A stretch of DNA of 64,000 bases, taken from contig CALYLX010000112.1 in NCBI GenBank assembly GCA_944990035.1, forward strand, positions 868,001 through 932,000, in the 5' to 3' direction. The position numbers and the translations under genes are program-made. The notes beneath the pieces are model-generated. The model was not told the DNA's origin and made no database searches. It saw only the letters and a program-made list of their open reading frames with translations. Every line of letters begins with the position of its first letter. The first letter of the stretch is position 1. Shown one piece after another: positions 12,167-22,890 of this stretch. Source of the stretch: Clitopilus passeckerianus. Taxonomy: Eukaryota > Basidiomycota > Agaricomycetes > Agaricales > Entolomataceae.

Positions 12167-12439
12167 AGCGTTTCGAAAAAATTAATTAATTAATTGCCGA
12201 TGGAGCGAGGGAGAACGGAAATTAATTGATGAGGTACATGTACTACCGTATCGTAGCAACCACCAGCCCGACGAGACCAAAGAAATCGGCAGGAAATCAG
12301 TGAACGGGTAGCCTTACCAAAGAAAAGTATTGATTATATTGCAATTGAGTATCGGAATGCGTTTCGTAGACTGCAAAATGTTTTCCGAGTCAGAATTAGC
12401 ACTTGAACACCTACACAGACAGAAATATCAAACATACCT

Positions 12440-15400
12440 TCATGAACCGCTTGCACTGGAGCCAGCAAAGTTTGGACAGTAGTGTTCTCCGCCTCTCCTT
12501 ACATTTGTCTCCGCCACAGCAAAGACAAGTTCGGGCTTGCGGTACATCACCCGTGATAGGCCCAAGTTTGGACCTGGATGAAAATCACTTGGTTGAGCCC
12601 GTTTCTTCCCCTTGTCACGAGAGCCTGAGGATGCTGACCCTGCAGCCACTGGCAGGGTTTGTTGGAAACGGTGCGCTGAAGAATTCTTGAACACAAGTGC
12701 AGTCGGAGCCTGACTACCAGTGCTGCTTCTAGGTCCACTCTGCTCTGCCGGTGGGTTGGATGTATTGATCATTGTCCAGTCAGCGGGTATAGCTGGACGT
12801 GGTAGCGGGAGAGCCGTGATTTGAGCAGCAACCAGAGTACGCTCAGCAATTGGGATAGGTGGGATAGCAGAGCGGTCTGGAGTAAGATTAGAGGCAACTT
12901 GCTGGAATGTAGCACGATAGGGTTCGAAGCTGTTCTTCTCATTTCTTGTTTCCAACCATGATTTATAGAAGTTCTTCAAGTGTTCAGGAAGCTAATGGAA
13001 CAAATATGGAGCACTTAGTTAGTACTATCAACGTATGTTCAAGTACTACATAGACATACCTTGTAGAACACTTTTACTCCGTCAGATTTTGCAGACCATT
13101 GAGCGGTCAATGTTATCCAATTTGGCTTTAAACCATGTGTAAAGGGACCATCCGGCCTGAGGAACTCTCTGAACAAAGCACGTTCCTCTTGGGTGTGGAC
13201 GGGAGAACAGCAAACCGAGTTTCTTGTTGTATAGCAAGGTTATAGTGGCGGATTTTGTTGTCTTTGGCATGCTGAACGGAAAAGCTGTCCATACCAAGGG
13301 TTTGTTTGGAAGCAGGAGACAGAGGAAGAATACCAAAGGTCTCCCGGGATGGTCGGTAGTTAGTACCGTTGACCCACCCAACAAGAGAAGGTTCCAGGGT
13401 AGTTGGGTCAAACATGTCTCGAGTAACATCGATAAGGTCTGCAAGGTGGTTCCGAGTCCAGATATCAAATGATCCTTGAAACGGCTTTCCTGTGCGGTTT
13501 AGAGTCCCAACCTAAGTAGTTTAGAATGCCACTGTACTAAGCTTGTAAGGATAACAGTACTTACTACAAGGTTGTGATGACTGCAGTAATCACGAAGGAG
13601 GTTGGCTGCAAACTGCGGTGAGGCACAATATGAGCCAAAGCGCCTTGCTATGTTCTGGTGCACCCCACCCTCAACTCCATTTGTGCCCCGAAGACAGTGA
13701 TAGAGTTGAAGACCAAACTTGTCTTTGCGATCGGGAGTGTAGAGTTTGACTCCACATGGGTCAGAATAGTAACCCGCATGGATGTTCTCAAGGATGTTCT
13801 TTGCCTTCAAGAATGATGCTTCATTGAAAAGTGGCTGACTGGTTGTCGCATCAACAAGTGGTCCATAGGTACGGATGACCTGTGCAACTCGAGGAGCTAG
13901 AACATCGGCCCGGGGGACAAACCGTCGAACACGCTTCCAGACCCAGTTGGACTTCCAGAGAACCATCTGATCCCAGGTGATACCTTGAGTAGCTAAGAAC
14001 CGCTCTACTGCAGCCTTATCCTCTGGGTCCGGAATGAAAATAGCATCACGAAGAGCCCGGGCAAAGGCATGACGCAGACCATGAGTTCGTGAAATCTTGA
14101 ACTGATCCATAAGATGCCAAATGTCCCCGAGCACTCGTGAGCGTAACTCTGGGTCTGAGTAGAGACCAGAGACGGTAGCTGCAGTAGTGGCAAGGGCAGC
14201 CGGGATGTATTTGTCTGCCAGAGACATTGCTGCAGGATCAGCAGCTGATGATGCTGTCAACTGCTCGGTCTCCGCATCGTGGCTGATCAATGCTGGCCAT
14301 TGAAGCCGCTCAATATCATCCATACTCTCCTCCTCAGATAATAAGGAGGGATCAGGATGGGGCTCAATACCTTCAATAGGATCAGAGTAGGGATCATGGT
14401 TGGGAGTGTAAGGGTGGGGTGGAAGGGGGCAGCGGGGTAAATCACGAACAGGTGCAATACCAAGTGCTATTTGAACATCCCGCATATCACAGAGCATCCG
14501 GTAAGGAAGAGGCTGAGCCACTTCAGAGATAGCTGTGTCCGCTTTCGAGGGTAATAGGGCACCTCGGACCAGGTATGCAGGTTGGATAATGGCCGTAATA
14601 TTGATGAGAGTGCGGGTGCGGGTGACGTTCACACCATTGTGCTTCTTGACGCTTGCACGATCTGGTGCAACGTAGCCAATGGCCACAACAGAAGAGCCAT
14701 CCCGTGAGAGCAACTTCACCTGAGTGCCAGGAGGGGTGTCAAGGGATATGGGACGCTGTGAGGCCACACTGGTGATGTGCTCTTGGAGGGTCCAGGTTGC
14801 ATATCCGTCAAGGCTTGCATACCGAATTGCATCACTGGATAGTTCATCCTCAACCCAGGCTGTACTAATGCGAACAGTTTCATTCTTGGAAATGTATCGC
14901 TTCAACAGAACGCCAACAAGATCCTGCAGAGAGGTGTTGGATCTTTGAGTCAGGTTGCGTTCATGGGCCATAGCGCCAAGCTCAATGGCTCCAGAAAATG
15001 GAGGGATGTCACGTTTTGTGTCAAACCCACAGTTTTTGAAAAGCCGGGTGAAGTCAGCTTTAATATGGACACCGTATTTTCGGATCCGAGGGCTTCAAGC
15101 AAGGCCAGCAAGGCTGAGGGAGGGTTGAGGTATCCAGTGGCTGTAAGAGGAAGTTTTGAAAGCTATAAAGTATTTAATTGATGAACATAGTTGCAGTCAA
15201 TGCAGCTTACACAAATAAGATAAATCTTCTTATCCACAACAAGTGTAACAACGGCAACGTAACCCTGGATTCCTTCATCGACCGGCCATTCCATGTCCAT
15301 CCCCACATCAAAGTATTCTCCATCTCCAAGCCGACTAACCTGCTCCATTACGAGATTCATCTGGAAGGTGATCTGGAATGATGACTCCAGAATAACGATT

Positions 15401-17871
15401 GTCCAGTCCAAAGGTATGACAAGGGCATCCAGTGTAGTCGATGACGGTATAGGCTTGACATCACGACAAAGAGACGGAAACACTTTCTCGAGCTCTGCCT
15501 TGTCACCCCGAACATTATCTGTGAAGACCAGTTCAATATCATCATGGCCATACTCTCGAAGAGAGTGAGGAATGGTTGCCAATGCCGGCATGAACTGGTT
15601 GTGGGCCTTTGTGGGAGTGAGGGTCATGGTTCGAACCTCGTTGTACTCATTGATGCCGGTATGTAGAGCACCAAAAACGGGCTCGCCGTTCACCTTCCCG
15701 ATGTGCTTCGGAACCTGGAAAACAACGAGCACCTTGATAAGCACCCATATGATGTGTTGGAGAAAGGTTCATACCTTGAAACTGTGGTCTATCGTCAGTA
15801 TCCGGCAAGACAGCATTGCCATATGTTGGTCGATCTCGCATGCATGTCTTTCCATAAATGCATTGTAGAGATCTCCAAAGTAGCGCCCTGAGGGGACGTA
15901 ACCTGCATACTTAGCACGGTCATTCCACAGCCCAAACCGGGGATGCTGCACTAGCAGTCCTCTTATGGACTCAGTTTCCATCCGACTTTTCACGAGCTCG
16001 TAGTACAGCAGCTGGAGTTTTTCATGGCGACGAATGTAGAATGTACGAATCATGGCCGCAAAGGGAGATGGCCCATGACCGCGTTGAAAGCTGGATCGAA
16101 GGAGAGCAATCAGGCGGTCGGTAACACCGCAACGATGAGTGAGGTAGAATGTGAATTGTGAGGCAACAGCAGGGGAAGGGCATCGAGGAGGGCGGGTGAC
16201 CAGCTTTGATAAGTCTTCTTGCATTCCGAGCGTCCGCACTTATATCGGTACCCGATGATATAGATGTTCTGGTCAATGTCAACAATTCTTCGAGGCGAAT
16301 CCGTCCAGCCGTTGAGCTGCAATGCGACAGGTATGTGATTCCCAGCTGTTCGCCCAGCTTTGCGACACTCTGGGCACGGGATGCTCTGGTTGTCGACAAA
16401 GAAATGCGGAAGCCATACGAACCAGGTAGGTTCATAGAAGATCTCGGGTTCAATTTGAAAGATGCGTGCGGCCTTGAAGAGCGGATTTTTTGGCCGAATG
16501 AAGAACGATCCGTTCTCATAGCAGGATGGCTGCTTGGAACGGTTCCTGTCGGCCTCCTCACGGAGGTGGGTGCAGATTTCCTTGTATTTGGATTTGAGCC
16601 AGTGGGGTAGCGTCGAGTTCGGTTGTTTGCTCGTTGCGGGAGACATCTCGTCGTCGTCTGGGAGGGTCCCGAAGTTGTCTGCTTCGTCCTCTCTGTCCTC
16701 TCCTTCGCCCTGAAAGGCATCCGTGCCACCCACTCCCAAATCCTGGTCCAACCCACCGTCGAAATCATCGAAATCGTAGAAATCACAAGTGAGCTCCACC
16801 GGCTCGGTGGAGTTCTAGAAGTTACATCCGGCAGCGGATGTAACTTCCTCTGGTTTGTTGGAGCTGCTGGTGTTCCTGCTGAGCAACGGTTAGCGTCAAA
16901 ATCCAAGCAAATAGTGAAATGCAACTCACTGGTGCCGAAAGCGCGATGCTCGTGCCGTACGTCTTTGTCACGTAGCCTGGGGTCGACTACATTGAGTTCT
17001 GGGTAGGAAATAGGTGTTAGCATGCTTATATATCTTCGATAAAGTGAAATGAACATACCTGGATTGGCCGGCTCTTCTGTGAGATCTCTCCCTTCCATCG
17101 TGCTCTTATTGGCAGTTGCCGGCCTCTTTCCTTTCTCTCCAGTCGTGGTATTTGCTTGGTTTGTTACTAAGATATATTATTAGAATGTAAGAGTGTCAAT
17201 TTTACCAGAGAACATACATGGTAGTTCAGTAGGTGTGCCATGGCGTTCACTTGCGGCGACGCTGGTAGCACGCGAATGAGAAGAGAAAACCCTAGGTTTG
17301 TTAGTCAGGAGGCCTTCGAACATATGTTGAGTGATCACATACCTTCGAGCGATATCTGCCTTGTATTTCGAGGCGGATAAATAGCAGGAGATGAGTCGCG
17401 AGACTCGCTGCCTGATCCAGTCTGAGCACGAGACAAGCGCTTGTCAGGGCGCTTGTCAACGGCCGCGCTTGGTGCATTTGGCAAAGGTTCGGCCACTACA
17501 ATAGGTGGCGAGGCTGCTGGGGCATGCTGAGCCAAGGGAGTTGTGCCAGGCTCGTTGTCTGTAGGTGGGATGGATCAGAATCTCGTTTGGTTGCTCTTAC
17601 ACGTGCGTGAACGTACCAGGAGCCGTGATTGGCTGGCAAGAGGCCTCGACAGCCTTGTTATGGGCGTCTGATTGATGGAAGCAGCTGTCAGCGCTGCGTG
17701 GACTGAATAAGGTTGCCAACACTCACCTGGAGCCGTGCTCGATGCTGCCACCCTGGCCTTTGCAGGTCGGCCAACGGGCCTTCCGGTCGCGGAAGGGGCG
17801 CCTTTCCTATTCTTGGTCCCTTTCGGGCGTCCTGGACCGCGTTTGGTCCTTTCAGTCGCGTCTTGCTCCAT
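12440..17871 (-). CDS. Transposon-encoded AT-hook / DUF6729 / candidate DDE transposase with DEDDy 3'-5' exonuclease, probably frameshifted
   Basis: Read from 5' to 3' on the minus strand. AT-hooks (KRGPGRPKGTKN, GRPVGRPAK; about 17750-17850). Linker exons in 16.8-17.6 kb. A zinc region at 16.2-16.5 kb with CPEC...NGW...PRRIVDIDQNIYIIGYRYKC...C, which matches my memory of DUF6729. ILTIDHSFKV (Asp at 15787-15789). VFTDNVRGDK (Asp at 15517-15519). A complete DEDDy exonuclease: DMEWP (15297-15289), KADFTRLF (15053-15055), YASLDGYA (14807-14809). RGTNGVEGGVHQ (Glu at 13670-13672). A Cys cluster near 12500-12530. The long exon 13499..14971 is intact. Single-base losses are inferred in G/C runs near 16172, 13201 and 12560. 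Terminal exons and the exact start (17871 or 17964) are uncertain. The transposase role is inferred from the element's structure. Confidence 0.75.
16794..16847. repeat. Two adjacent perfect hairpins inside the transposon gene
   Basis: First, CTCCACCG-GCT-CGGTGGAG (16794..16812). Second, a 13-bp perfect inverted repeat GAAGTTACATCCG with the 4-base loop GCAG (16818..16847). They sit in the linker-coding region just upstream of the acidic stretch that precedes the zinc region. Confidence 0.75.
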
Positions 17872-17949
17872 AAGAGGACGTGCTGATTGTTGGTTGTCGT
17901 GAGCTGGTCGTCGTTGACAGATGGCCGCCTCCTCATTGCCTAAATTAGT

Positions 17950-18038
17950 AGTTAGCCGGAACATTAATAGTTAGCCGGAACACGAGGACTTAAAGTTACT
18001 CAAAAGAGTAAGTAGACTTAAATTAATAAATTAAGTCT
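17950..18038. repeat. Subterminal direct repeat and hairpin at right end of transposon
   Basis: AGTTAGCCGGAACA occurs twice, at 17950 and 17969 (19-bp spacing). Closer to the end, AGACTTAA and TTAAGTCT form an inverted repeat (18014..18021 with 18031..18038) abutting the TIR. Such subterminal repeats often bind transposase; here that is inference. Confidence 0.65.
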
Positions 18039-18067
18039 CGCGGGCCCCCAGCCATAGTTAAAGTGCC
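18038..18067 (-). repeat. Right terminal inverted repeat of the transposon
   Basis: Reverse complement begins GGCACTTTAACTAT and ends CGCGA, pairing with 12137..12166 over 30 bp with four mismatches. The terminus GTGCC at 18063..18067 is followed at once by the duplication ACGAATTT. Confidence 0.9.
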
Positions 18068-18075
18068 ACGAATTT
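18068..18075. repeat. Target-site duplication, right copy (ACGAATTT)
   Basis: Exact copy of 12129..12136. The following 93 bp lead to the eIF3b start codon. Confidence 0.9.
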
Positions 18076-18168
18076 GGCAATTAATGTGTTTGGCATAGCC
18101 CTGGTTGCCAAACATCTCAGAAAAAAGCTTACGACGGCACCGACGCGATTCGAAAAGTATCAGTAACG

Positions 18169-20751
18169 ATGCCGGGAACAACTGTCGACGATATTGACTA
18201 TTCGGACATTGATGCAAAGTAAGAAGCTAAATATATCTCTAAGGATTAGCCTTGACCTTCTATAGATACCAAGTTCAATACGATGAAAGCCTCGACAATA
18301 CTATCGTGATAGATGGTGTACCAAGTATCGACAAGTCCAAGCTGGACAAGCTTCTCGCAAAGATCTGCAAAGATTTTGGAAAGAAGGGTGTTTCAGTCAA
18401 ACCAGATGATATTTTCATGCCTTGGGATGAGAAAACTGGCAAGAACAAAGGGTAAATGTTTCTTCATCTTCCGTCAGACCCTTGTCACTCATGCCCTACG
18501 TAGATACCTGTTCATCGACTTCCGCAACGTAGAAGAGGCAAATACCGCCCTCGCAGTCCTCCAAAATCATGCCTTCGATGCCAAGCACACATTCAAGCTA
18601 AACCGATTTACCGATGTTGATACATTCGCTGATTTGGACGAGGAGTACATCGAGCCAGAAGAGGAGGAATATACACCCAAGGTAGAAATATTCATCCTTC
18701 TCAATATCTCTCACCTAACTTTACCTTATAGGAACATCTGCGAGCGTGGCTAGCCGACGCCCAAGGTCGCGATCAATTTGTGACTTACAGAGGAGAAGAA
18801 ATCCTCATTCACTGGCATGGAAAACCTTCTCAGAGCGAAGTCGCTCACAAACCTGTAAGATTCTTTCCTCAATCAGTTCATCAATCGCTGGAACCACCAC
18901 TGTAGGACTGGAAAGATTTCCTATATGTTGCTTGGTCTCCTCTGGGAACATATATCGCGACTCTCCACCGGCAGGGTGTGCGCCTATGGGGAGGTCCCTC
19001 GTGGAAACCTCAACAACGTTTCGCCCATCCCCTTGTCAAACTCATTGACTTCTCTCCATGCGAGAACTACCTTGTCACCTGGTCAAACGAACCCATTGTC
19101 GTGCCCGAAGGTGCTTTGCAAGGACCTCAGTATTTCTCTCCGGAGGACGAAGGCAACAACATCGCTGTCTGGGATATTAAATCCGGAAACCTTCTTCGTA
19201 CATTCTCAAGCCAGCATGACAATGAGGCGCTAGGAGCTAAAAAGCAGATGCAGTGGCCCGCACTAAAATGGAGTCCAGATGACAAGTTTGTTGCACGTGT
19301 CACCCCAGGCCAGATGATCAGTGTGCACGAACTTCCCAGCATGTACTTGCAAGGAAAGAAGAGCCTAAAGATTGAAGGTGTTATCGATTTCGAGTGGTGC
19401 CCACAAGGTGACAAAGACCGCGAAGAAGCTGAAAAAGCGGCGGCTGGCAAACCGTCCACCAAGAAGCCCAGAGAAAACATGCTTGCTTACTGGACACCAG
19501 AAGTCGCAAACCAACCTGCACGAGTAACTCTCCTGGCCTTCCCCAGTCGCACAATTTTGCGTCAAAAGAATCTCTTCAACGTGACTGAGGTATGGCTAGC
19601 AGATGGCCTATCTACACATGACTGAGATTTTGGCGTTTAGTGTAAGCTATTCTGGCAAAATCAAGGAGACTTCCTATGCGTCAAGGTTGATAGGCACACC
19701 AAAACAAAGAAGTCCATTTTCTGCAATCTTGAAATCTTCCGAGTTCGCGAAAAAGACTATCCCGTCGAGGTCGTCGAGCTGAAAGGTAAGCACACACACA
19801 AGTTTTCGTTGTGGAAGAGCTCTTTTTTACCACTCTTAGATACGGTCCTTGACTTCTCCTGGGAGCCTAAAGGAGAGCGGTTCGCAATTGTATCGAGCAG
19901 CGACCCCAATCTCGGTAACCCCGGCCCAGGGATAACCATCAAGACCGATGTCAGCTTCTACCAACTTGATCGTACCAAAAACGACTTCAAGACCCTTCGT
20001 ACGTGCATTCATATCTGCCCAGATCCTCTTCTTATCAAAGTGTAGGTACCCTGCCATCTCGCACGAGCAATGCTATTCGGTGGTCCCCTAGAGGTCGTCA
20101 TGTTGTTTTAGCTACCGTCGGCTCCTCAAGCAAGTCTGAACTTGAGTTCTGGGATCTCGACTTCAATGTTGAAGAACAAACCAGGCGAGAGCCCCTCAGC
20201 TCGAAAGAGGAAGCCTGGGGTGCTGGCATCCAATTGCTTGGAACCGCCGATCACTATGGGGTTACAGACGTCGAGTGGGATCCTAGTGGCCGTTATTTGG
20301 CTACAAGTGCAAGCGCTTGGACGCACACTGTTAGTGACGGAGCTCTATTTCTCCACAGATACTGATTTAGGGTTTTCAGCTTGAGAATGGTTACGCTATC
20401 TGGGACTTCCGTGGACAGGAAATCATCAAGCACGTTCAAGATCGATTCAAGCAGTTTATCTGGCGTCCACGACCACCTACACTTTTGAACAAAGAAAAAC
20501 AGAAGTTGGTTCGAAAGAATCTACGTGAATACAGTCGCGCGTTCGACGAGGAAGACGCCGCTGAGGAAAGCAGTGTTAGTGCCGAGCTTATTGCGTTACG
20601 CAAACGGTTGGTCGATGAGTGGAATGCTTGGCGTGCTCTCTGCAAGCGCGACGTTGACGATCGTACTTCAACTGAAGAGGATGATAAGGAGGAGATTGAG
20701 GTTTGGATCGACGAAGTTATTGAGCAAACTGAGGAGATGGTGATCGAGTAG
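18169..20751 (+). CDS. PRT1: Eukaryotic translation initiation factor 3 subunit b (Prt1)
   Basis: Nine exons: 18169..18218, 18266..18451, 18504..18681, 18732..18854, 18906..19589, 19641..19785, 19840..19998, 20046..20329, 20380..20751, giving 726 residues, normal for fungal eIF3b. Seen: N-terminal RRM (TIVIDGVPSIDKSKLDKL, GYLFIDFRNVEEANTAL). A WD40-type propeller follows with FLYVAWSPLGTYIATLHRQGVRLWGG, LIDFSPCENYLVTWS, WPALKWSPDDKFVARV and VEWDPSGRYLATSAS. The charged C-terminal helix region starts FIWRPRPPTLL. eIF3b is the scaffold of eIF3, binding the 40S subunit and eIF3a/g/i/j in the cytoplasm. The start codon lies 93 bp from the transposon's right duplication, so its promoter region has been separated from SLS1. 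Confidence 0.96.
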
Positions 20752-21067
20752 CTGATATCTGTCGTATAACGTATTGTCCAGCTTGCGTGAATACACTCAT
20801 CATTCCACTGTCTCTGCCAAGGTCTGCCTAAAGTAATATCCCCACAGCCCTGGACAAAAATTCTCAGGTTTCCTTGTAAAATGCAAATGGCACCACTACG
20901 CTTTTTTCCTGGTGCCACAGCACCAGCAGCTGACCCGGTAACAGCCGAAAACGTGATCAACTTGGATCTTATCTGACAAGGACTTGAGCTCAGATCTACT
21001 CTACCACCTTCCACCAAGCACAGTATCTCACCGCAACCTCTGCACTCAAACGTCTATTCGTCTTACC
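20752..21067. other. Intergenic region between eIF3b and HapX
   Basis: 316 bp, tandem arrangement, so 3' UTR of eIF3b and promoter of HapX. No RNA gene, repeat or ORF with support was seen. Confidence 0.5.
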
Positions 21068-22822
21068 ATGGCCTCCGCTGAGTTGGATGCTACTGCTTCA
21101 TCCTCTACAAAGCTATGGGCGACAGGTCAAACTCTACCCATCTCCGCAGCATTGTGTCCTGACATTTTTTCTGCGTCCAGCATCCAAAGAATGGGTCATT
21201 CAGCCTAAGCCCAAGCCTGGTAGAAAGCCAAAGAAGGACGCTTCTAAGGCCGAGAGCGAGGTATATAATTTATGGCTCGCATATTATAGCTCATCGGTCT
21301 GACTCATATGCAGTCGACCGCTACCGACAGTAAGGGACGAAGGGTCCAGAACAGGTTATACTTCCTCTGACCATGATGTTCAATTTTATTGATCGGAGAC
21401 TCGTTTAGAGCTGCTCAACGAGCTTTTCGCGAGCGAAAGCAATCCCAATTAGCTGAACTCCAGGCCAAAGTTCAATCCTATGAACAAGGAGAAATTGAAC
21501 GGAACGTAGCTCTCCAGAATATTGCTAAGCGTCTTAAGGAGGAAAATGAAGCTCTCCGAGTAGAGAATCAATCTCTCATGGATAAGCTTGCCCAGCTCGG
21601 TCAGTCTCTTGACCCCGCCACCGAGATTGGAAAGAAGCGGCCCCGGCCCAGCTCTCCTACTTCCCTCACAGCGAATGTGAATACAAAGAAGACGAAAACT
21701 CAGGAAACATTGGTTGAAGAGCCTATGTCTATTTTGTCATACCCCCCCACCCCGCCGTCTATGGTTCCTTCACCAGCCTCAGACGGATCTTCTGAGAACG
21801 CTGACTCTCCGTTTGGTTATGCTTCCCCACTCGATACCACTCAATCAAATATTAGCCCCATGCTCGATTTTTCAAGCTCTATGAAAATGACACAATTTGG
21901 TGGGAGCAACGAAATATCCTTTGGCTGTGGATTCTGTGCTGAAGGCGGGCATTGCGTCTGCAACGACTTCATTTCCCCTTCCCTTGACGCCCCAGAGCAA
22001 CTGGACGGCTATAAGGCGTCTGCTGAGGGAACAATCCGCTACGACAGCCATTTCCCCTCCGCTCCTGAACGTGTTGAACCTCCAGTGGCGAAACTTCGAA
22101 CCTCTATTCTTGACCGCCTCCCAGCATTCCAACCTGCTGTTCCTTTACGCCGCAGAAATCCCCCTTCCTCTACCACCAATATTTTCCCCGTCCGACCAGC
22201 TCCTAAGCCCTCAACCATACTTGCAACTTGTTCCGGAGACCCCTCGAATTGCCTTGCCTGTGCTGACGACTCCTTTGGGAAAGCATTTTGCTCAGCCATT
22301 AGAGAGTCTGTCGCAAACGAGACGCCTTGTTCTCCTGACTGCGAGACAGAAGCGGACATGCCTCCCAAAGCCTGTCGCGGACAGTGCTGCTCCGCGAAGA
22401 CAATGCCCCCCAATTCAAATCAACCTAGCCCCACAGAAAATGAAACTATACCCACCAGCGATGCGTGGCGCCAGATAAAAAATCACCCAAATGTGTCCTT
22501 TGCTGATCTCGCCTTACTCGCTGACGTCGTCTCACGTAGGTCCAAATGTACCGGACCTCGCGTGGTTATATCACCTGCGCCGGGATCTATCACTCCAGAA
22601 CGGACCATTTCCCCTAGCCAGCTCAAGAGGCAGCCCTCTAACGACACCATGTTATCGGCTGGCTTTGATAGCCAACCCACGATTTACGACCGTGTTCGAC
22701 CTACTTCTCTCGCCTCCCCTACCCCAATACCCAAAGAAGACTGGATCCGCCAGAGAGTTTGCGAGGTTCAGAAGGATGCGGTGGAAACTGCGTTGCGTAT
22801 GCTTGACCACAAGTTTGCTTGA
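21068..22822 (+). CDS. hapX: HapX-type bZIP iron-regulatory transcription factor
   Basis: Exons 21068..21125, 21181..21260, 21314..21354, 21409..22822, giving 530 residues. Seen: the Hap4-like CCAAT-complex-binding motif KEWVIQPKPKPGRKPKK (22-38). A bZIP basic region with NRAAQRAFRERK (59-70) is followed by a coiled coil with QSYEQG and KRLKEENEALRVENQSL. Cys-rich clusters: CGFC...CVC from residue 233, C334 with SGDPSNCLACADDSFGKAFC, and further Cys (CSPDCETEADMPPKACRGQCC). This combination defines HapX, which partners the CCAAT-binding complex and senses Fe-S supply. It represses iron use under starvation and promotes storage under excess. Splicing of exon 1 to exon 2 is needed to bring the Hap4 motif in frame. 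Confidence 0.92.
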
Positions 22823-22890
22823 TTTACAAATATGTATAATCTATTCCTCCTGTGTACAAATTGTAATATAGTCGAGTTATATTAGGCCTA

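Larger units (their letters stand above)
12137..18067 (-). mobile_element. DUF6729/DEDDy-exonuclease DNA transposon, 5,931 bp, with TIRs and 8-bp TSD
   Basis: The boundaries are exact: 30-bp inverted repeats (GGCAC...GTGCC) flanked by the perfect duplication ACGAATTT at 12129..12136 and 18068..18075. The interior holds one multi-exon gene on the minus strand covering nearly the whole length, plus AT-rich subterminal sequence. No LTR, reverse transcriptase, poly-A tail or helicase is present, so it is a TIR (class II) element. It is not obviously hAT, MULE, Tc1/mariner or piggyBac by its protein. The element lies between the divergent genes SLS1 and eIF3b. TIR mismatches and three probable frameshifts suggest an ageing, perhaps immobile copy whose ends are still recognisable. 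Confidence 0.88.

Noticed and set aside
15620..15640. tRNA-like TTCGAAC word
   Set aside because: It lies in the transposase coding exon with no cloverleaf around it.
16022..17098. 358-codon minus ORF across the transposon
   Set aside because: Only its first codons (MEGRDLTEEPANP) lie in the likely frame; the rest reads through introns and off-frame.
12137..18067. hAT or KDZ identity for the transposon
   Set aside because: The 8-bp duplication fits both, but I see no hAT dimerisation motif and no KDZ signature in the protein. Left unclassified.
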